Positions 38,262 through 46,850 of a stretch of 64,000 nucleotides of DNA are shown here, piece after piece. Origin of the DNA: Cobetia sp. L2A1 (GTDB lineage Bacteria > Pseudomonadota > Gammaproteobacteria > Pseudomonadales > Halomonadaceae); NCBI RefSeq assembly GCF_009796845.1, contig NZ_CP047025.1:2728001-2792000 (forward strand), read 5' to 3'. Position numbers and translations under genes: made by a program. The notes under the pieces were generated by a model. That model ran no database searches. It had not been told where the DNA came from and saw only the letters and a program-made list of their open reading frames with translations. How positions within the stretch are numbered: the stretch's first letter is position 1; each line of letters opens with the position of its first letter.

Positions 38262-38998
38262 GCATCCTTCCTTATCCGGACTATCACCCGCCAGCGGCGA
38301 GAACATGAATACAGCGTCAAGCGCGATCTCATATCGCACCCGACATTTGGTCGCGATGGTAGCACAGCGAACCGACCTGCCGCAGGCACTGCCAGCCTTC
38401 AGTAACCCGCTCCCAAGGGAATGGGATGGCGTAGCGTGCCACGTACGAGTCGTACGCATTTACTGCACCACTTGTCGCTTGTTTGCGCATTATTCAGACA
38501 TCATCCGCCGTCAAGGCGCTTTTATGGCATCTGTCTGTCATCAGATACGGAACCATCTCCTTTATCTGACGTCTGAGCCGAAGTAGCAGCAAAAATAGTG
38601 CGTAGGACATTGAACCCTGACCTACAAGACACAAGTCGTCCCATCTTGCTGATACCGGAGTCGCGCAATACCTGGCTTCGTCAGATGCAACACTGATATA
38701 GCAGTGATATAGTTAGCCTGCTCAGGGAGGTATTGCCTCCTGATCCGTTATCTCCACTGACCCTGAGCTGGCGCATTCCTGACATGCCGCGTGCGAATGG
38801 CGCGTAACAGAACGATACGATTGTTGATCGATGAGCGCGTCTTTGCCGTGACATGTACACGGTTTGAGGGGCACGGTCATCGACAGGCAATCCGTTGTGC
38901 AGCGCCTGGCGCTGCGACGAGCCTTCCCTATGGCTCGTGACAAGGTGGGTGTTTCTCTGACGACACACCCAGACCCACTGAACAACCGGACCTATCCG
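38262..38998. other. Divergent intergenic region, flavodoxin / LysR
   Basis: About 740 bp between divergent genes. It includes a perfect 15-bp dyad CGTACGAGTCGTACG (38442-38456) and a repeated TGATATAG motif near 38694-38709 (CACTGATATAGCAGTGATATAG). No gene-like frame is visible. It is likely to contain the promoters of both flanking genes. Confidence 0.45.
38442..38456. promoter_or_regulatory. Perfect 7-1-7 palindrome, possible operator
   Basis: CGTACGAGTCGTACG lies about 180 bases upstream of the flavodoxin start. The symmetry and size suit a dimeric regulator. No regulator can be named. Confidence 0.35.
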
Positions 38999-39907
38999 AT
39001 GAGCGATATCGACGCCTATAACACCTTCCTGATGGTGGCAGACCTCGGCAGCCTATCCCGCGCCGCAGAGCGCCTGCGCCTGCCCAAGTCCACCGTCAGC
39101 CGTCGTCTCGATGCCCTCGAGGGTCGCTTCGGCACTCGTCTGGTCGAACGTGGCCACCGCGGCATTCGCCTGTCGGAAGCTGGCGAAACGCTATACCGAT
39201 ACGCCCGATCGATGGCCAACCTCGATGACGAGGCACATCGCGCCATCGAAGATCGTCAGTCTGATCTCACGGGCACCATTCGTATTCATGCCACACCGGC
39301 ACTCGGGCGTCACTTCCTGGGCCGCGCGCTGACCAGCTTCCTGTCAGAGCACGATGGCGTCGATATCAAGCTGAAGCTGTGGCACAACGGCCGTGAGATT
39401 CTCGAGAACCAGCCGCACCTGGTGATCGGCTTCCCGCATCTTGCCGGCAGCACGCACGTCTTCCGCCCGCTGACGCAGTGGCAGCAAGCGGCCTACGCCG
39501 CCTCTCACGTCGAGGACCCTGACGAGCTGCCGTGGGGCGAATTGGAGCCACTCGTTTCTGGTACCTCGCTGTCGCGTCACCCGGAAGACCCGCGTCCGAA
39601 TCACATCCAGTCCGATGACCTGGAAGTGCTGACGGATTACGTGGCTGACGGCCTGATTCGCGCCGTGCTGCCGACTGACTGGGTCAACTCGCTCAGCGAG
39701 CGCAACGGCCAGTCCTTCAAGCGCCTGGAATGTGACGAGATCCCGCCGGTCGAAATCGGCATGCTGCTACCGCGCGGCCCGATCCCGACCCGCGTTCGCC
39801 TGCTTGCCGACTGGCTGGCACGCGAGATCGGCAAGACAGAGCCGGAGCGCGTCACCGCCAAGGCCGCGCGTCGCACGGTCAGCGAAGTCGCTACCACGAC
39901 AGGCTGA
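38999..39907 (+). CDS. LysR-type transcriptional regulator
   Basis: 302 residues from MSDIDAYNTFLMVADLGSLS. Helix-turn-helix AAERLRLPKSTVSRRLDALE (about 20-39), then a substrate-binding domain with GTIRIHATPALGRHFLGRAL and VADGLIRAVLPTDWV. It is of the CrgA-like LTTR type (KSTVSRRL). The frame extends upstream to 38864, but MSDID fits the family. A strong terminator follows. Confidence 0.9.
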   Translation: MSDIDAYNTFLMVADLGSLSRAAERLRLPKSTVSRRLDALEGRFGTRLVERGHRGIRLSEAGETLYRYARSMANLDDEAHRAIEDRQSDLTGTIRIHATPALGRHFLGRALTSFLSEHDGVDIKLKLWHNGREILENQPHLVIGFPHLAGSTHVFRPLTQWQQAAYAASHVEDPDELPWGELEPLVSGTSLSRHPEDPRPNHIQSDDLEVLTDYVADGLIRAVLPTDWVNSLSERNGQSFKRLECDEIPPVEIGMLLPRGPIPTRVRLLADWLAREIGKTEPERVTAKAARRTVSEVATTTG

Positions 39908-39943
39908 TCAAGCGCGCCACACGACGCCCGCTCAGCGCAGCAA

Positions 39944-39973
39944 AAAAGGCCAGCCCTCAAGGGCTGGCCTTTT
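39944..39973 (+). terminator. Rho-independent terminator after LysR
   Basis: Stem AAAAGGCCAGCCC / GGGCTGGCCTTTT with a 4-base loop and a T-run, 37 bases after the stop codon. Confidence 0.85.
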
Positions 39974-40029
39974 GCGTTCTGGCGCGTCATGTTTAGCATG
40001 CACTGAATCAACAACAGGCAGGCCTTCTC

Positions 40030-40461
40030 ATGTGGCAACGCGACACCCTCACCCTCTCCGCCCGCAAGCGCGGCTTTCACCTCATCAGTGACGAGGTCGA
40101 GCACGCCCTCGCCGAGATGGGGCCCGTCAGTGTCGGCTTGCTGCATGTGCAACTGCTGCACACCTCCGCCTCGCTGACGCTCAACGAGAACGCCGACCCC
40201 GACGTGCGTCACGACATGGACGCCTTCCTGCGCCGCCTGGTGCCCGGCAACCTGCCCTACTTCCGCCACACACTGGAAGGCGATGACGACATGCCCGCCC
40301 ACGTGCTCGCCAGCCTACTCGGCACCCAACTCACCCTGCCTGTCGAAGCCCATCGCGGCGTCAACCGCCTCGCCCTCGGCACCTGGCAAGGCATCTGGCT
40401 TGGCGAACATCGCGACCACGGTGGTAGCCGCAGGCTGTGTCTGACGCTAAGTGGCGAGTAA
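40030..40461 (+). CDS. YjbQ family protein (secondary thiamine-phosphate synthase-like, UPF0047)
   Basis: 143 residues, full family length. Key pattern: [20 protein letters not shown], then [20 protein letters not shown] and [15 protein letters not shown]. YjbQ proteins form small barrels with conserved His and show weak thiamine-phosphate synthase activity in vitro; the physiological role is unclear. The IS5-like element begins about 116 bases downstream. Confidence 0.88.
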   Translation: MWQRDTLTLSARKRGFHLISDEVEHALAEMGPVSVGLLHVQLLHTSASLTLNENADPDVRHDMDAFLRRLVPGNLPYFRHTLEGDDDMPAHVLASLLGTQLTLPVEAHRGVNRLALGTWQGIWLGEHRDHGGSRRLCLTLSGE

Positions 40462-40573
40462 TTAAGAAGATTAAATTCTTAATATTTAACTTTTATTTAA
40501 TTGCTCAATAACTCCACTAATACCCAGCATAGTGATACCGCTATCTTGTCCAAGCAAACCCGAGTCGCTTCTA

Positions 40574-41060
40574 CTAGGTACTGTACGAAAAGTCGGCTCG
40601 TAGACAGCGGCGTATGCAAGCTACGCATACCATCGCATAAAAGCTACGGGCTAACTTCTCATATCGCGTCGCACTAAGACGGAACTCTTTCAGCCAACTG
40701 AAAGAGCGCTCCACGATATTTCGCTGACGGTACATAGATTTATCGAAACCCCGTGGGAGACCTGGGCGGGATTTTCGCTTCATCTTTCGTTGCTTGATTC
40801 GTACACGGTAGCAGTAACGGCGCAACTCGTTACTGTCATAGCCCTTGTCTGCCACAATGTGGCGGCAACGTTTTCGTGGCAGACCAAGACTCCCCGGTAG
40901 ATGAACCTTTTCCAGGGTGGACCTGAAGTACCGCGTATCCGACTCTTGTCCCGCTGAGAGCGAGAAGGCGATGGGCCAGCCAAGGCGATCACAGATCAAA
41001 TGGATTTTGGTCGTGATGCCGCCACGACTCCGGCCCAGCGCATGGTTTAAGGGGTCTTCA
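40574..41060 (-). CDS. IS5-family transposase orfB (expressed by frameshift)
   Basis: DDE-domain C-terminal part: HALGRSRGGITTKIHLICDR, then HIVADKGYDSNELRRYC (second Asp) and RQRNIVERSFSWLKEFR (Glu). It has no own ATG; translation would come from orfA by -1 frameshifting. A 4-residue segment (PVIA in the relic at 43544) is missing after VRIK. The stop codon TAG is supplied by the duplicated target site CTAG. Because orfA is broken, the protein is unlikely to be made intact. Confidence 0.8.
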
Positions 41061-41414
41061 GACCCCCCTTTTTGCCTTCACCAGCGGAGGCGCGTGTTGC
41101 ACAAACGGCGGTTGAGTCGATCACCCAGGTTTCGAGATCCATCAGGCCATCTTCGCGAAGCCGAAGTTGAAGAAGCGACAAAACCGCCTCGAAGGTGCCG
41201 TCATTCCGCCATTGTCGGAACCTGGCGTAGACAGTACTCCAAGGGCCATAACGTTCGGGAAGGTCACGCCACTTAGCGACAGAGCAGAGGACCCAAATGA
41301 TGCCGTTCAGCATCTGTCTGTGGTATTCCTGGGCCTGCCCATCGACTGAGCCGATGACACAATGTCTTCGATCAACTGCCATTGGCTATCAGAAACTTCG
41401 TAGCGTCCTGCCAT
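41047..41414 (-). pseudogene. IS5-family transposase orfA, frameshifted
   Basis: The natural start is ATG at 41414 (MAGRYEVSDSQWQLIEDIV), with GRPRNTTD before a premature stop near 41310. The rest of orfA continues one frame back as RQMLNGIIWVLCSVAKWRDL. Joining these two parts needs one base that is missing around 41315-41325. The 3' part holds the first catalytic Asp in WVIDSTAVCA. At the 3' end a GGGGGGT run with a hairpin marks the normal -1 frameshift into orfB. Confidence 0.8.
41061..41083 (-). promoter_or_regulatory. Programmed -1 frameshift site in the IS5-like transposase
   Basis: On the minus strand A5G6T contains the slippery heptamer G-GGG-GGT in the orfA frame. A back-shift leads directly into the orfB frame (SEDPLNHALGRSRGGITTK). 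A short hairpin (GGGGTC-TGAA-GACCCC) starts at the slip site. This is the known expression mode for the IS427 group; here it is inferred from sequence. Confidence 0.6.
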
Positions 41415-41672
41415 ACCGCAGCTATGCTGGATGTGCATGGGTCACATTAGCAAAAATGACTTTTCGTACAAAACCTAGAGATACCGCAGATGCTGCGCTT
41501 ATAGCTTAAATGCAGGGACTGGCCCAAGTTACTTTAGAAACGTATAATTAATCATCCGAGCCCTGATAGCTATGTAATAAATGGATAATCAGTCACCTGG
41601 GAATCAGCAGCTATCTATCAAGTAGGTACTTAGTTACCCGGGGGCGACAGTTAAATATTAAAAAGAGGAACC

Positions 41673-43412
41673 TTGATGAACGATCAGCTATCCAAACTAA
41701 TGCATGAACTTGACCAGTCAAAAGAGAAAACTAGCGAGCATTTAATTTCTTCAAAGATCAACAATGTTACCGAAGAAGATCAAAGCCCTGAAGCTATTGC
41801 TGAGAGAATTGCGTTTGAGTTTTGCGAGGATTATCTAGATAAGCAAAATGGCTGGGGTACATATTATGGCCCGATGATGGCTTGGGTTGGCGGCGATGGC
41901 AAGGCTTATGAAAGACCCAGTATTTCTTTAATCAATAACGATATTATTGAGCATTGGAAAAGTAGATCAGAGAATACTAACAACTCGATAATGAAGGCTC
42001 GATATTTAGGGCTTGTATGGGATCTCTCTGAAGCCGCTGTTGGCGAAAAACCTGACTATCAAATAGCTACTCAATATGTGAATGCCCTTCTTGATGTATC
42101 AGATAATGATTCTTGTGAATATCCAACTGAAACAATTACGAAGATTACTAGAGCTTATAATGTTGCTTTTAGTCTAAAGAAACCTGAGCTTATAGAAAGA
42201 TGCATTGAAAGCGCCATTGAGTTGGAAGATAGAATTGCAGAGGATGACAAGCCAGGACTTTCGGGCTTTTGTTTTAACCTTTTCATTTTAGGTAAAAGTA
42301 AGCACTTATCTGAAACCCAAAGAAAAAAACTAATAGAAGACCTCGAGTCTCGACTAGTGCGAGTCTCTGAAAGCCATTCTCCTTGGAATTGTGAGTCGGT
42401 AGGCATTCCTTTAGCTACCTACTATCGCAGTAAAAAGATGGGCGATGAGGTGACTCGAGTAATCGATATTGTTGGATATTGTTTTGAGGAGGCGTGTGAA
42501 GGCTTGGCTCCAATGCAGGTTTCTTCTTGGCTTCAACATGTACATGATATCTATATTAGTTTTAACATGAAGGGAAGCGCGGAGAGAGTTTCAAAGAAAA
42601 TTTCTGAGGTAGGTCCTGAAGTCGTAGCAAGTATGCAAGAGTTTTCTCATGGAATAGATATTCCTAAGGAAAAACTAGATACCTATCTAGATTCTATGAC
42701 AAGTGGTTGTCTCGAAGAGACACTTTATAGAATAGCAGTACATTTTATCCCAAAGAAAGAACAAATAGAGCAACAGGTATTGGAGTTGGCAAAAAGTTAT
42801 CCCTTGACATACTTGTTCACCAAAACACTGCAAGATTATAAAGGCAGGCCTATCGCCACTATTGGTGGGATTGAAAATGATCTAGAGGGAAACATTATTC
42901 ATCAGCTTTCTCAGAATATGAATATTAATGCATTCTTCCTAAGAAGTTCATTCAAAAAAACCTTAGCTATTTACGAGACAAGTGCGGAGAAAATGACTGA
43001 TTATGTTTACAAATCATCAATATTTGAAGAATCCCAAAAGAATCTTGTGCATTCAGGAATACAAGCGTACTTGAATGAAGATTATATATCTGCAATACAT
43101 ACTTTGGTACCTCAGGCCGAAGCGGCGGTCAGAACGTTAGTCGATTTAATGGGGGGTGCTACTTTACGGAAAAATAGACAGGGTGGATTGCAGTTAAGAA
43201 CATTTGATGATTTGCTTAGGGATGAAAGCGTCGAAAGTTGCTTTGGTGTTGACTCATCGTTCTATTTTAGAATTCTACTTACCGACCAGAGGGGGTGGAA
43301 TATACGAAATAATGTATGCCATGGAATCAGTCCGGCAAATGCTTTTAACTATTCAACGGCAGACAGAATTATGCATGTAATTCTTTGCTTGGCACTGGTG
43401 AGAGAGAGTTAA
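41673..43412 (+). CDS. DUF4209-type protein with RNxxxHG motif, AT-rich, between IS copies
   Basis: 579 residues from ATG 41673 or the adjacent 41676, after AAAGAGGAA. The N-terminal 400 residues are helical, acidic and not recognised. The C-terminal 130 residues contain YISAIHTLVPQAEAAVRTLV and WNIRNNVCHGISPANAFNYS. The RNNVCHG segment fits the RNxxxHG signature of DUF4209 and also the R-x4-H catalytic motif of HEPN ribonucleases. The gene is far more AT-rich than anything around it and uses AT-ending codons, a sign of recent transfer. No antitoxin or partner is encoded in the insert. A solitary defence or RNA-targeting effector is a reasonable but unproven guess. Confidence 0.7.
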   Translation: MMNDQLSKLMHELDQSKEKTSEHLISSKINNVTEEDQSPEAIAERIAFEFCEDYLDKQNGWGTYYGPMMAWVGGDGKAYERPSISLINNDIIEHWKSRSENTNNSIMKARYLGLVWDLSEAAVGEKPDYQIATQYVNALLDVSDNDSCEYPTETITKITRAYNVAFSLKKPELIERCIESAIELEDRIAEDDKPGLSGFCFNLFILGKSKHLSETQRKKLIEDLESRLVRVSESHSPWNCESVGIPLATYYRSKKMGDEVTRVIDIVGYCFEEACEGLAPMQVSSWLQHVHDIYISFNMKGSAERVSKKISEVGPEVVASMQEFSHGIDIPKEKLDTYLDSMTSGCLEETLYRIAVHFIPKKEQIEQQVLELAKSYPLTYLFTKTLQDYKGRPIATIGGIENDLEGNIIHQLSQNMNINAFFLRSSFKKTLAIYETSAEKMTDYVYKSSIFEESQKNLVHSGIQAYLNEDYISAIHTLVPQAEAAVRTLVDLMGGATLRKNRQGGLQLRTFDDLLRDESVESCFGVDSSFYFRILLTDQRGWNIRNNVCHGISPANAFNYSTADRIMHVILCLALVRES

Positions 43413-43543
43413 TGTTTAACAAGATCTACTGTCACGTAACTTTTCCGCTGCGCTCCAGTTTTTCCGCAGAGCACGGCGTTATACATCAACATGGGAAGCC
43501 CGCTCGAGATTAAGAGAGGAGCTAGTGAAACAAGAGCCACTAG

Positions 43544-43914
43544 GTTTTGTACGAAAAGTCATTTTAGCTAAAGGTTCATCTACCGGGGAGTCTTGGCCGG
43601 CCACGAAAACGTTGCCGCCACATCGTGGCAGACAAGGACTATGACAGTAACGAGTTGCGCCGTTACTGCGACCGTGTACGAATCAAGCCGGTCATCGCTC
43701 AACGAAAGATGAAGCGAAAATTCCGCCCAGGTCTCCCACGGGGTTTCGATAAATCCATGTAGCGTCAGCGAAACATGGTGGAGCGCTCTTTCAGTTGGCT
43801 GAAAGAGTTCCGTCGTAGTGCGACGCGATATAAGAAGTTGCCCCGCAGCTTTTATACGATGGTATGCATAGCTTGCATACGCCGCTGCCTACGAGCCGAC
43901 TTTTCGTACAGAAC
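43544..43914 (+). mobile_element. Internally deleted IS5-family relic (371 bp)
   Basis: Ends GTTTTGTACGAAAAGTC and GACTTTTCGTACAGAAC match the inverted repeats of the element at 40578, and the flanks are CTAG and CTAA. Only about 40 bp of the 5' end is retained, joined at GCTAA/AGGTTC to the last two-thirds of orfB. The orfB remnant reads IVADKDYDSNELRRYCDRVR and ends at CLRADFSYRT, with an in-frame TAG after FDKSM. It keeps four residues (PVIA) that the larger copy lacks, so it derives from a different copy. Orientation is opposite to the larger copy. Confidence 0.88.
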
Positions 43915-43963
43915 CTAACAACTATAAATTCTCATCATGCAAAGCCCATCATATCTTAAAGTC

Positions 43964-43995
43964 AAAAAAGGCCGCGAGTGATCGCGGCCTTTTTT
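43964..43995. terminator. Bidirectional Rho-independent terminator
   Basis: Stem AAAAAAGGCCGCGA / TCGCGGCCTTTTTT with loop GTGA. It lies 27 bases after the psiE-like stop on the minus strand and also faces the insertion region. Confidence 0.85.
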
Positions 43996-44022
43996 GTTGT
44001 CAGGAGCTACTGAAACACGGGC

Positions 44023-44496
44023 TTATCGCGTCGAGTCCTCATCCCCTTCTGTGCCACCCATGGGGTCCATGGCGCGACTGGAGGGGTATCGGTAGGAGGC
44101 GAAGCGCACGGCAACGACAGACATGGCGAGCAGGAAGATGCCGCCACAGAGATAAAGCAGGCCGATATCAGGGGCTTTGTGGTGCGAGACGTCGCCGATG
44201 AGGTAGCGCGTCAGCGCGGTGATGGCGATATAGAGCAGAAAGCGGATCGGCAGGTGGTTGGTCTTGAAGTAGATGCCGACCATCGCGCCAAGTTCGAGAT
44301 AGATGAACAGCAACAGGATGTCATCGACACTGGCTGCGCCCTTCTCGATCATCTCCATGAAGGCGGTGACCGAGGCGATGGCGATCGCACCACCGATGGC
44401 AAACAGCCCCAGATAATGGAAGCCTTCGACCAGAAAGTTACCGACTGAATTGGCGTGCTTGTGCATCTGATCCCGACTCTTGTCTAGCCAGTTCAT
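44023..44496 (-). CDS. PsiE-like membrane protein
   Basis: 157 residues from MNWLDKSRDQMHKHANSVGN, with GGAG upstream. Four hydrophobic segments (LGLFAIGGAIAIASVTAFM; DILLLFIYLELGAMVGIYF; IRFLLYIAITALTRYLIGD; GLLYLCGGIFLLAMSVVAV) and the NHLPIRFLLYIAITALTRYL region match phosphate-starvation-inducible PsiE. Function in the family is unknown. An extension of the frame to 44589 is not supported. Confidence 0.82.
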   Translation of the reverse strand: MNWLDKSRDQMHKHANSVGNFLVEGFHYLGLFAIGGAIAIASVTAFMEMIEKGAASVDDILLLFIYLELGAMVGIYFKTNHLPIRFLLYIAITALTRYLIGDVSHHKAPDIGLLYLCGGIFLLAMSVVAVRFASYRYPSSRAMDPMGGTEGDEDSTR

Positions 44497-44680
44497 GTCA
44501 TGTCTCCTCGGACACCACCACGATGATAGTGGCTGTTTTTCTGCAAGAACGGGGCCGCTCGCCGGTGGGGTGTCGTCCGTAGTATTCAATTCAGCCCACT
44601 CTATCGTCGCGTCCTGTCAGCTCGCCCTGCTGTCAGCAGAGATGACGCAAGGCCTGACGATCAGGCAAGGAACACGGGCG

Positions 44681-45379
44681 TTACCAGCCGAGGGCCTGTT
44701 TGACGAAGGGAATGGTGAGCTTGCGTTGCGCGGAGAGCGAGGCATTGTCGAGCTGGCTCATGGCGGCGAACAGGCCCGGCAGACTGCGCGGGCCGCGATG
44801 GAGGATATAGCGGGCGACTTCATCCGGTAGCGCAAGGCCGTGGTCACGCGCGCGCAGCTTGAGCGCTTCCAGCCGCTGGGCGTCATCAAGGCCAGAAAGA
44901 TGGAAGGTGACCCCCCAGGAGAGCCGCGAGGCGAGATCTGGCAAGGTCGCGGGCAACAGGCGCGGCGCGCAGCTGGCACTGACCAGTAAATGGCGGCCAC
45001 CATCCCGCAAGCGATTGTAGAGGTGGAACAGCGCCTCTTCCCAGCGCTTGCGCCCGATGACGCCATCAAGGTCATCAATCGCCACCAGATCCATCTCATC
45101 CAGCCCTTCCAGCATGTGCGGCGGAAAGTGACCTATCTCGTTAAGTGGCAGATAGAAGGCGCGCTTGCCCTGCTCACCGGCCAGATGACACGCCGCCTGC
45201 AACAAATGACTGCGACCACTCTGATCACCCCCCCACAGGTAGACGAACGGCTCCCCGCCGGGGGCAAGCTGCCCTTTGAGAGCCTCCGCCAGCGAGGTTG
45301 AGGTGAAGTGGTAGTTGCTGAAGGTGGCAGCGTCGCGTACCCCGACGCCGAGTGCCATCTGTCCCTGAGTCATTGCCAT
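44681..45379 (-). CDS. hda: DnaA regulatory inactivator Hda
   Basis: 232 residues of the DnaA-like AAA+ family. Hda binds the DNA clamp and stimulates ATP hydrolysis on DnaA after initiation. Seen: WGGDQSGRSHLLQAACH (modified Walker A, with Arg in place of Lys as in other Hda proteins), DLVAIDDLDGVIGRKRWEEA (Walker B) and SCAPRLLPATLPDLASRLSW (arginine-finger region). The first residues (MTQGQMALGV) contain the QMxLGV-type clamp-binding motif. Located in the conserved order hda-perM-(divergent) purM. Confidence 0.93.
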   Translation of the reverse strand: MAMTQGQMALGVGVRDAATFSNYHFTSTSLAEALKGQLAPGGEPFVYLWGGDQSGRSHLLQAACHLAGEQGKRAFYLPLNEIGHFPPHMLEGLDEMDLVAIDDLDGVIGRKRWEEALFHLYNRLRDGGRHLLVSASCAPRLLPATLPDLASRLSWGVTFHLSGLDDAQRLEALKLRARDHGLALPDEVARYILHRGPRSLPGLFAAMSQLDNASLSAQRKLTIPFVKQALGW

Positions 45380-45428
45380 CCGTTGTGCTGTTTGTTATTG
45401 CCGTGATCAAGCATCACGCTGCTGCCCA

Positions 45429-46550
45429 TCAATGCGTATCCTTCGACGATGCTATCTCTACCTCGCCGCCTGTTTCAGCGCTGGAGAGCACCACGCGGGA
45501 ATCTCGCTGTTGATCATATAAAGTACTGTTTTTATAGCGATCTAGCAGATAACGCAAGACCACCATGATCACTGCTGCCATTGGCAATGCAAGCAAGATG
45601 CCGGTAAAGCCGAACAACTGTCCCCCTGCCATCACCGCGAAGATGACGGCGACCGGATGCAGTCCGATCTTGTCGCCCAGCAGCAGCGGTTGCAACACCA
45701 CCCCTTCCAATAGCTGACCCAGCGCAAAGACACCGCCGACGGCCAGCAGCGCCCACCACTCCCCAAACTGGAAGAAGGCGACGGTCGCGGCGATCACCAC
45801 CCCGACGATCACGCCCAGATAGGGCACGATGCTGGCAAGCCCGGCGATCAGCCCTATCAGCAGCGCAAACTTCAGGCCGATGATGGCAAGGCCGATGGCA
45901 TAGACGATACCCAGCGCCAGCATCACCAGCAGCTGACCGCGCAGGAAGGCACCCAGCACCTCATCACAATCGTGGGCAAGCTTGGTGGCGGTGGGCTCCA
46001 TGTGCCGCGGCAGCAAGGCTTGCAGCTTGTCCTTCATGCGGTCCCAGTCGAGCAGCAGATAGAAGGTGACGACGGGAATCAGCGCCATGTTGCCCAGCCA
46101 GATGGCCATCGCCAGCCCGGACTTGGAGACGGTACCCAGCAGCGCCGCCGCAAAGGTGCCGGTCTCTTTCCAGTTACCCAGTAGCAGGCCGCGCACCTGA
46201 TCAAAGTCAGCGCTGAAATCCATGCCGGTGAATGACTGAATCTCAGGCAGTACGGTTTCTCGAATCCAGTTGAAGACCATCGGCATGAAGCTGATCAATT
46301 GTGCGAGCTGACGCCCCAGCAATGGCACCAGAATCAGCACGGCGATCAACAGCACCACCGATAGCACGCTGAATACCAGGCTGACGGCCAGACGTCGCGA
46401 CAGGCCTCGCTCCTCCAGCCAGTCCGCCAGCGGATCACCGAGATAGGCGAGAATCATGCCGATGAAGAACGGCATCAGAATCGGTTCGAGCAGCACCAGC
46501 AATCCAATGAAGGCAATGCCCGCTGCCAACAACCACCATTTACGCTGCAT
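45429..46550 (-). CDS. AI-2E family / PerM-type permease
   Basis: 373 residues from MQRKWWLLAAGIAF, with AAGGAG at proper spacing. Eight or so membrane segments. FFIGMILAYLGDPLADWLEE is the family N-terminal signature, and GVIVGVVIAATVAFFQFGEW and LGQLLEGVVLQPLLLGDKIG match PerM/TqsA-like proteins. Substrate unknown. Its position beside hda and divergent from purM is typical of gammaproteobacteria. Confidence 0.88.
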   Translation of the reverse strand: MQRKWWLLAAGIAFIGLLVLLEPILMPFFIGMILAYLGDPLADWLEERGLSRRLAVSLVFSVLSVVLLIAVLILVPLLGRQLAQLISFMPMVFNWIRETVLPEIQSFTGMDFSADFDQVRGLLLGNWKETGTFAAALLGTVSKSGLAMAIWLGNMALIPVVTFYLLLDWDRMKDKLQALLPRHMEPTATKLAHDCDEVLGAFLRGQLLVMLALGIVYAIGLAIIGLKFALLIGLIAGLASIVPYLGVIVGVVIAATVAFFQFGEWWALLAVGGVFALGQLLEGVVLQPLLLGDKIGLHPVAVIFAVMAGGQLFGFTGILLALPMAAVIMVVLRYLLDRYKNSTLYDQQRDSRVVLSSAETGGEVEIASSKDTH

Positions 46551-46850
46551 CATTACTCCTTGGAAGGTGCCTGTATGGCGGCGATGCCATGTCACACTGA
46601 ACAGATCATACCCGAATCGCCATTGTTGCCTGTCCCCGTGTCACTCACAAGGCACGGACGTGCCATCGCTGCGATGCCTTGCGCCTGACAAGCCGTGCAG
46701 ACCTGCAACCTGTTCACATCATTCACATTTCAAAGGGTTTTTGTGAATCGGCACAGTGTCAGCCGTGAAGTGCAATGCTACAATAGCCGCCTTCAATTCC
46801 CCCCGATCGATCGTGTCTCACCGCCCAGGCCGCACCGACAGGAACCGCAC
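46551..46850. promoter_or_regulatory. Divergent perM/purM region with a candidate purM promoter
   Basis: A sigma70-type site in the purM direction: -35 GTGTCA (46756-46761), 17-bp spacer, extended -10 TGC-TACAAT (46779-46784), about 67 bases upstream of the purM start. The rest of the 300-bp interval has no other feature that I can identify. Confidence 0.5.

Larger units (their letters stand above)
40578..41474 (-). mobile_element. IS5-family (IS427-like) insertion sequence, decayed
   Basis: About 897 bp. Terminal inverted repeats GTACTGTACGAAAAGTC and GTTTTGTACGAAAAGTC (outside to inside) are bounded by the 4-bp target duplication CTAG (40574-40577 and 41475-41478). The transposase is on the minus strand in two overlapping frames with DDE motifs: IDST in orfA, and ADKGYDS plus VERSFSWLKE in orfB. 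The orfA reading frame is broken near 41320, so this copy is probably not autonomous. Confidence 0.9.

Noticed and set aside
40578..43914. Composite transposon carrying the DUF4209-type gene
   Set aside because: Each IS copy has its own CTAG-type flanking duplication, and the copies derive from different parents. Two independent insertions explain this better than one composite unit.
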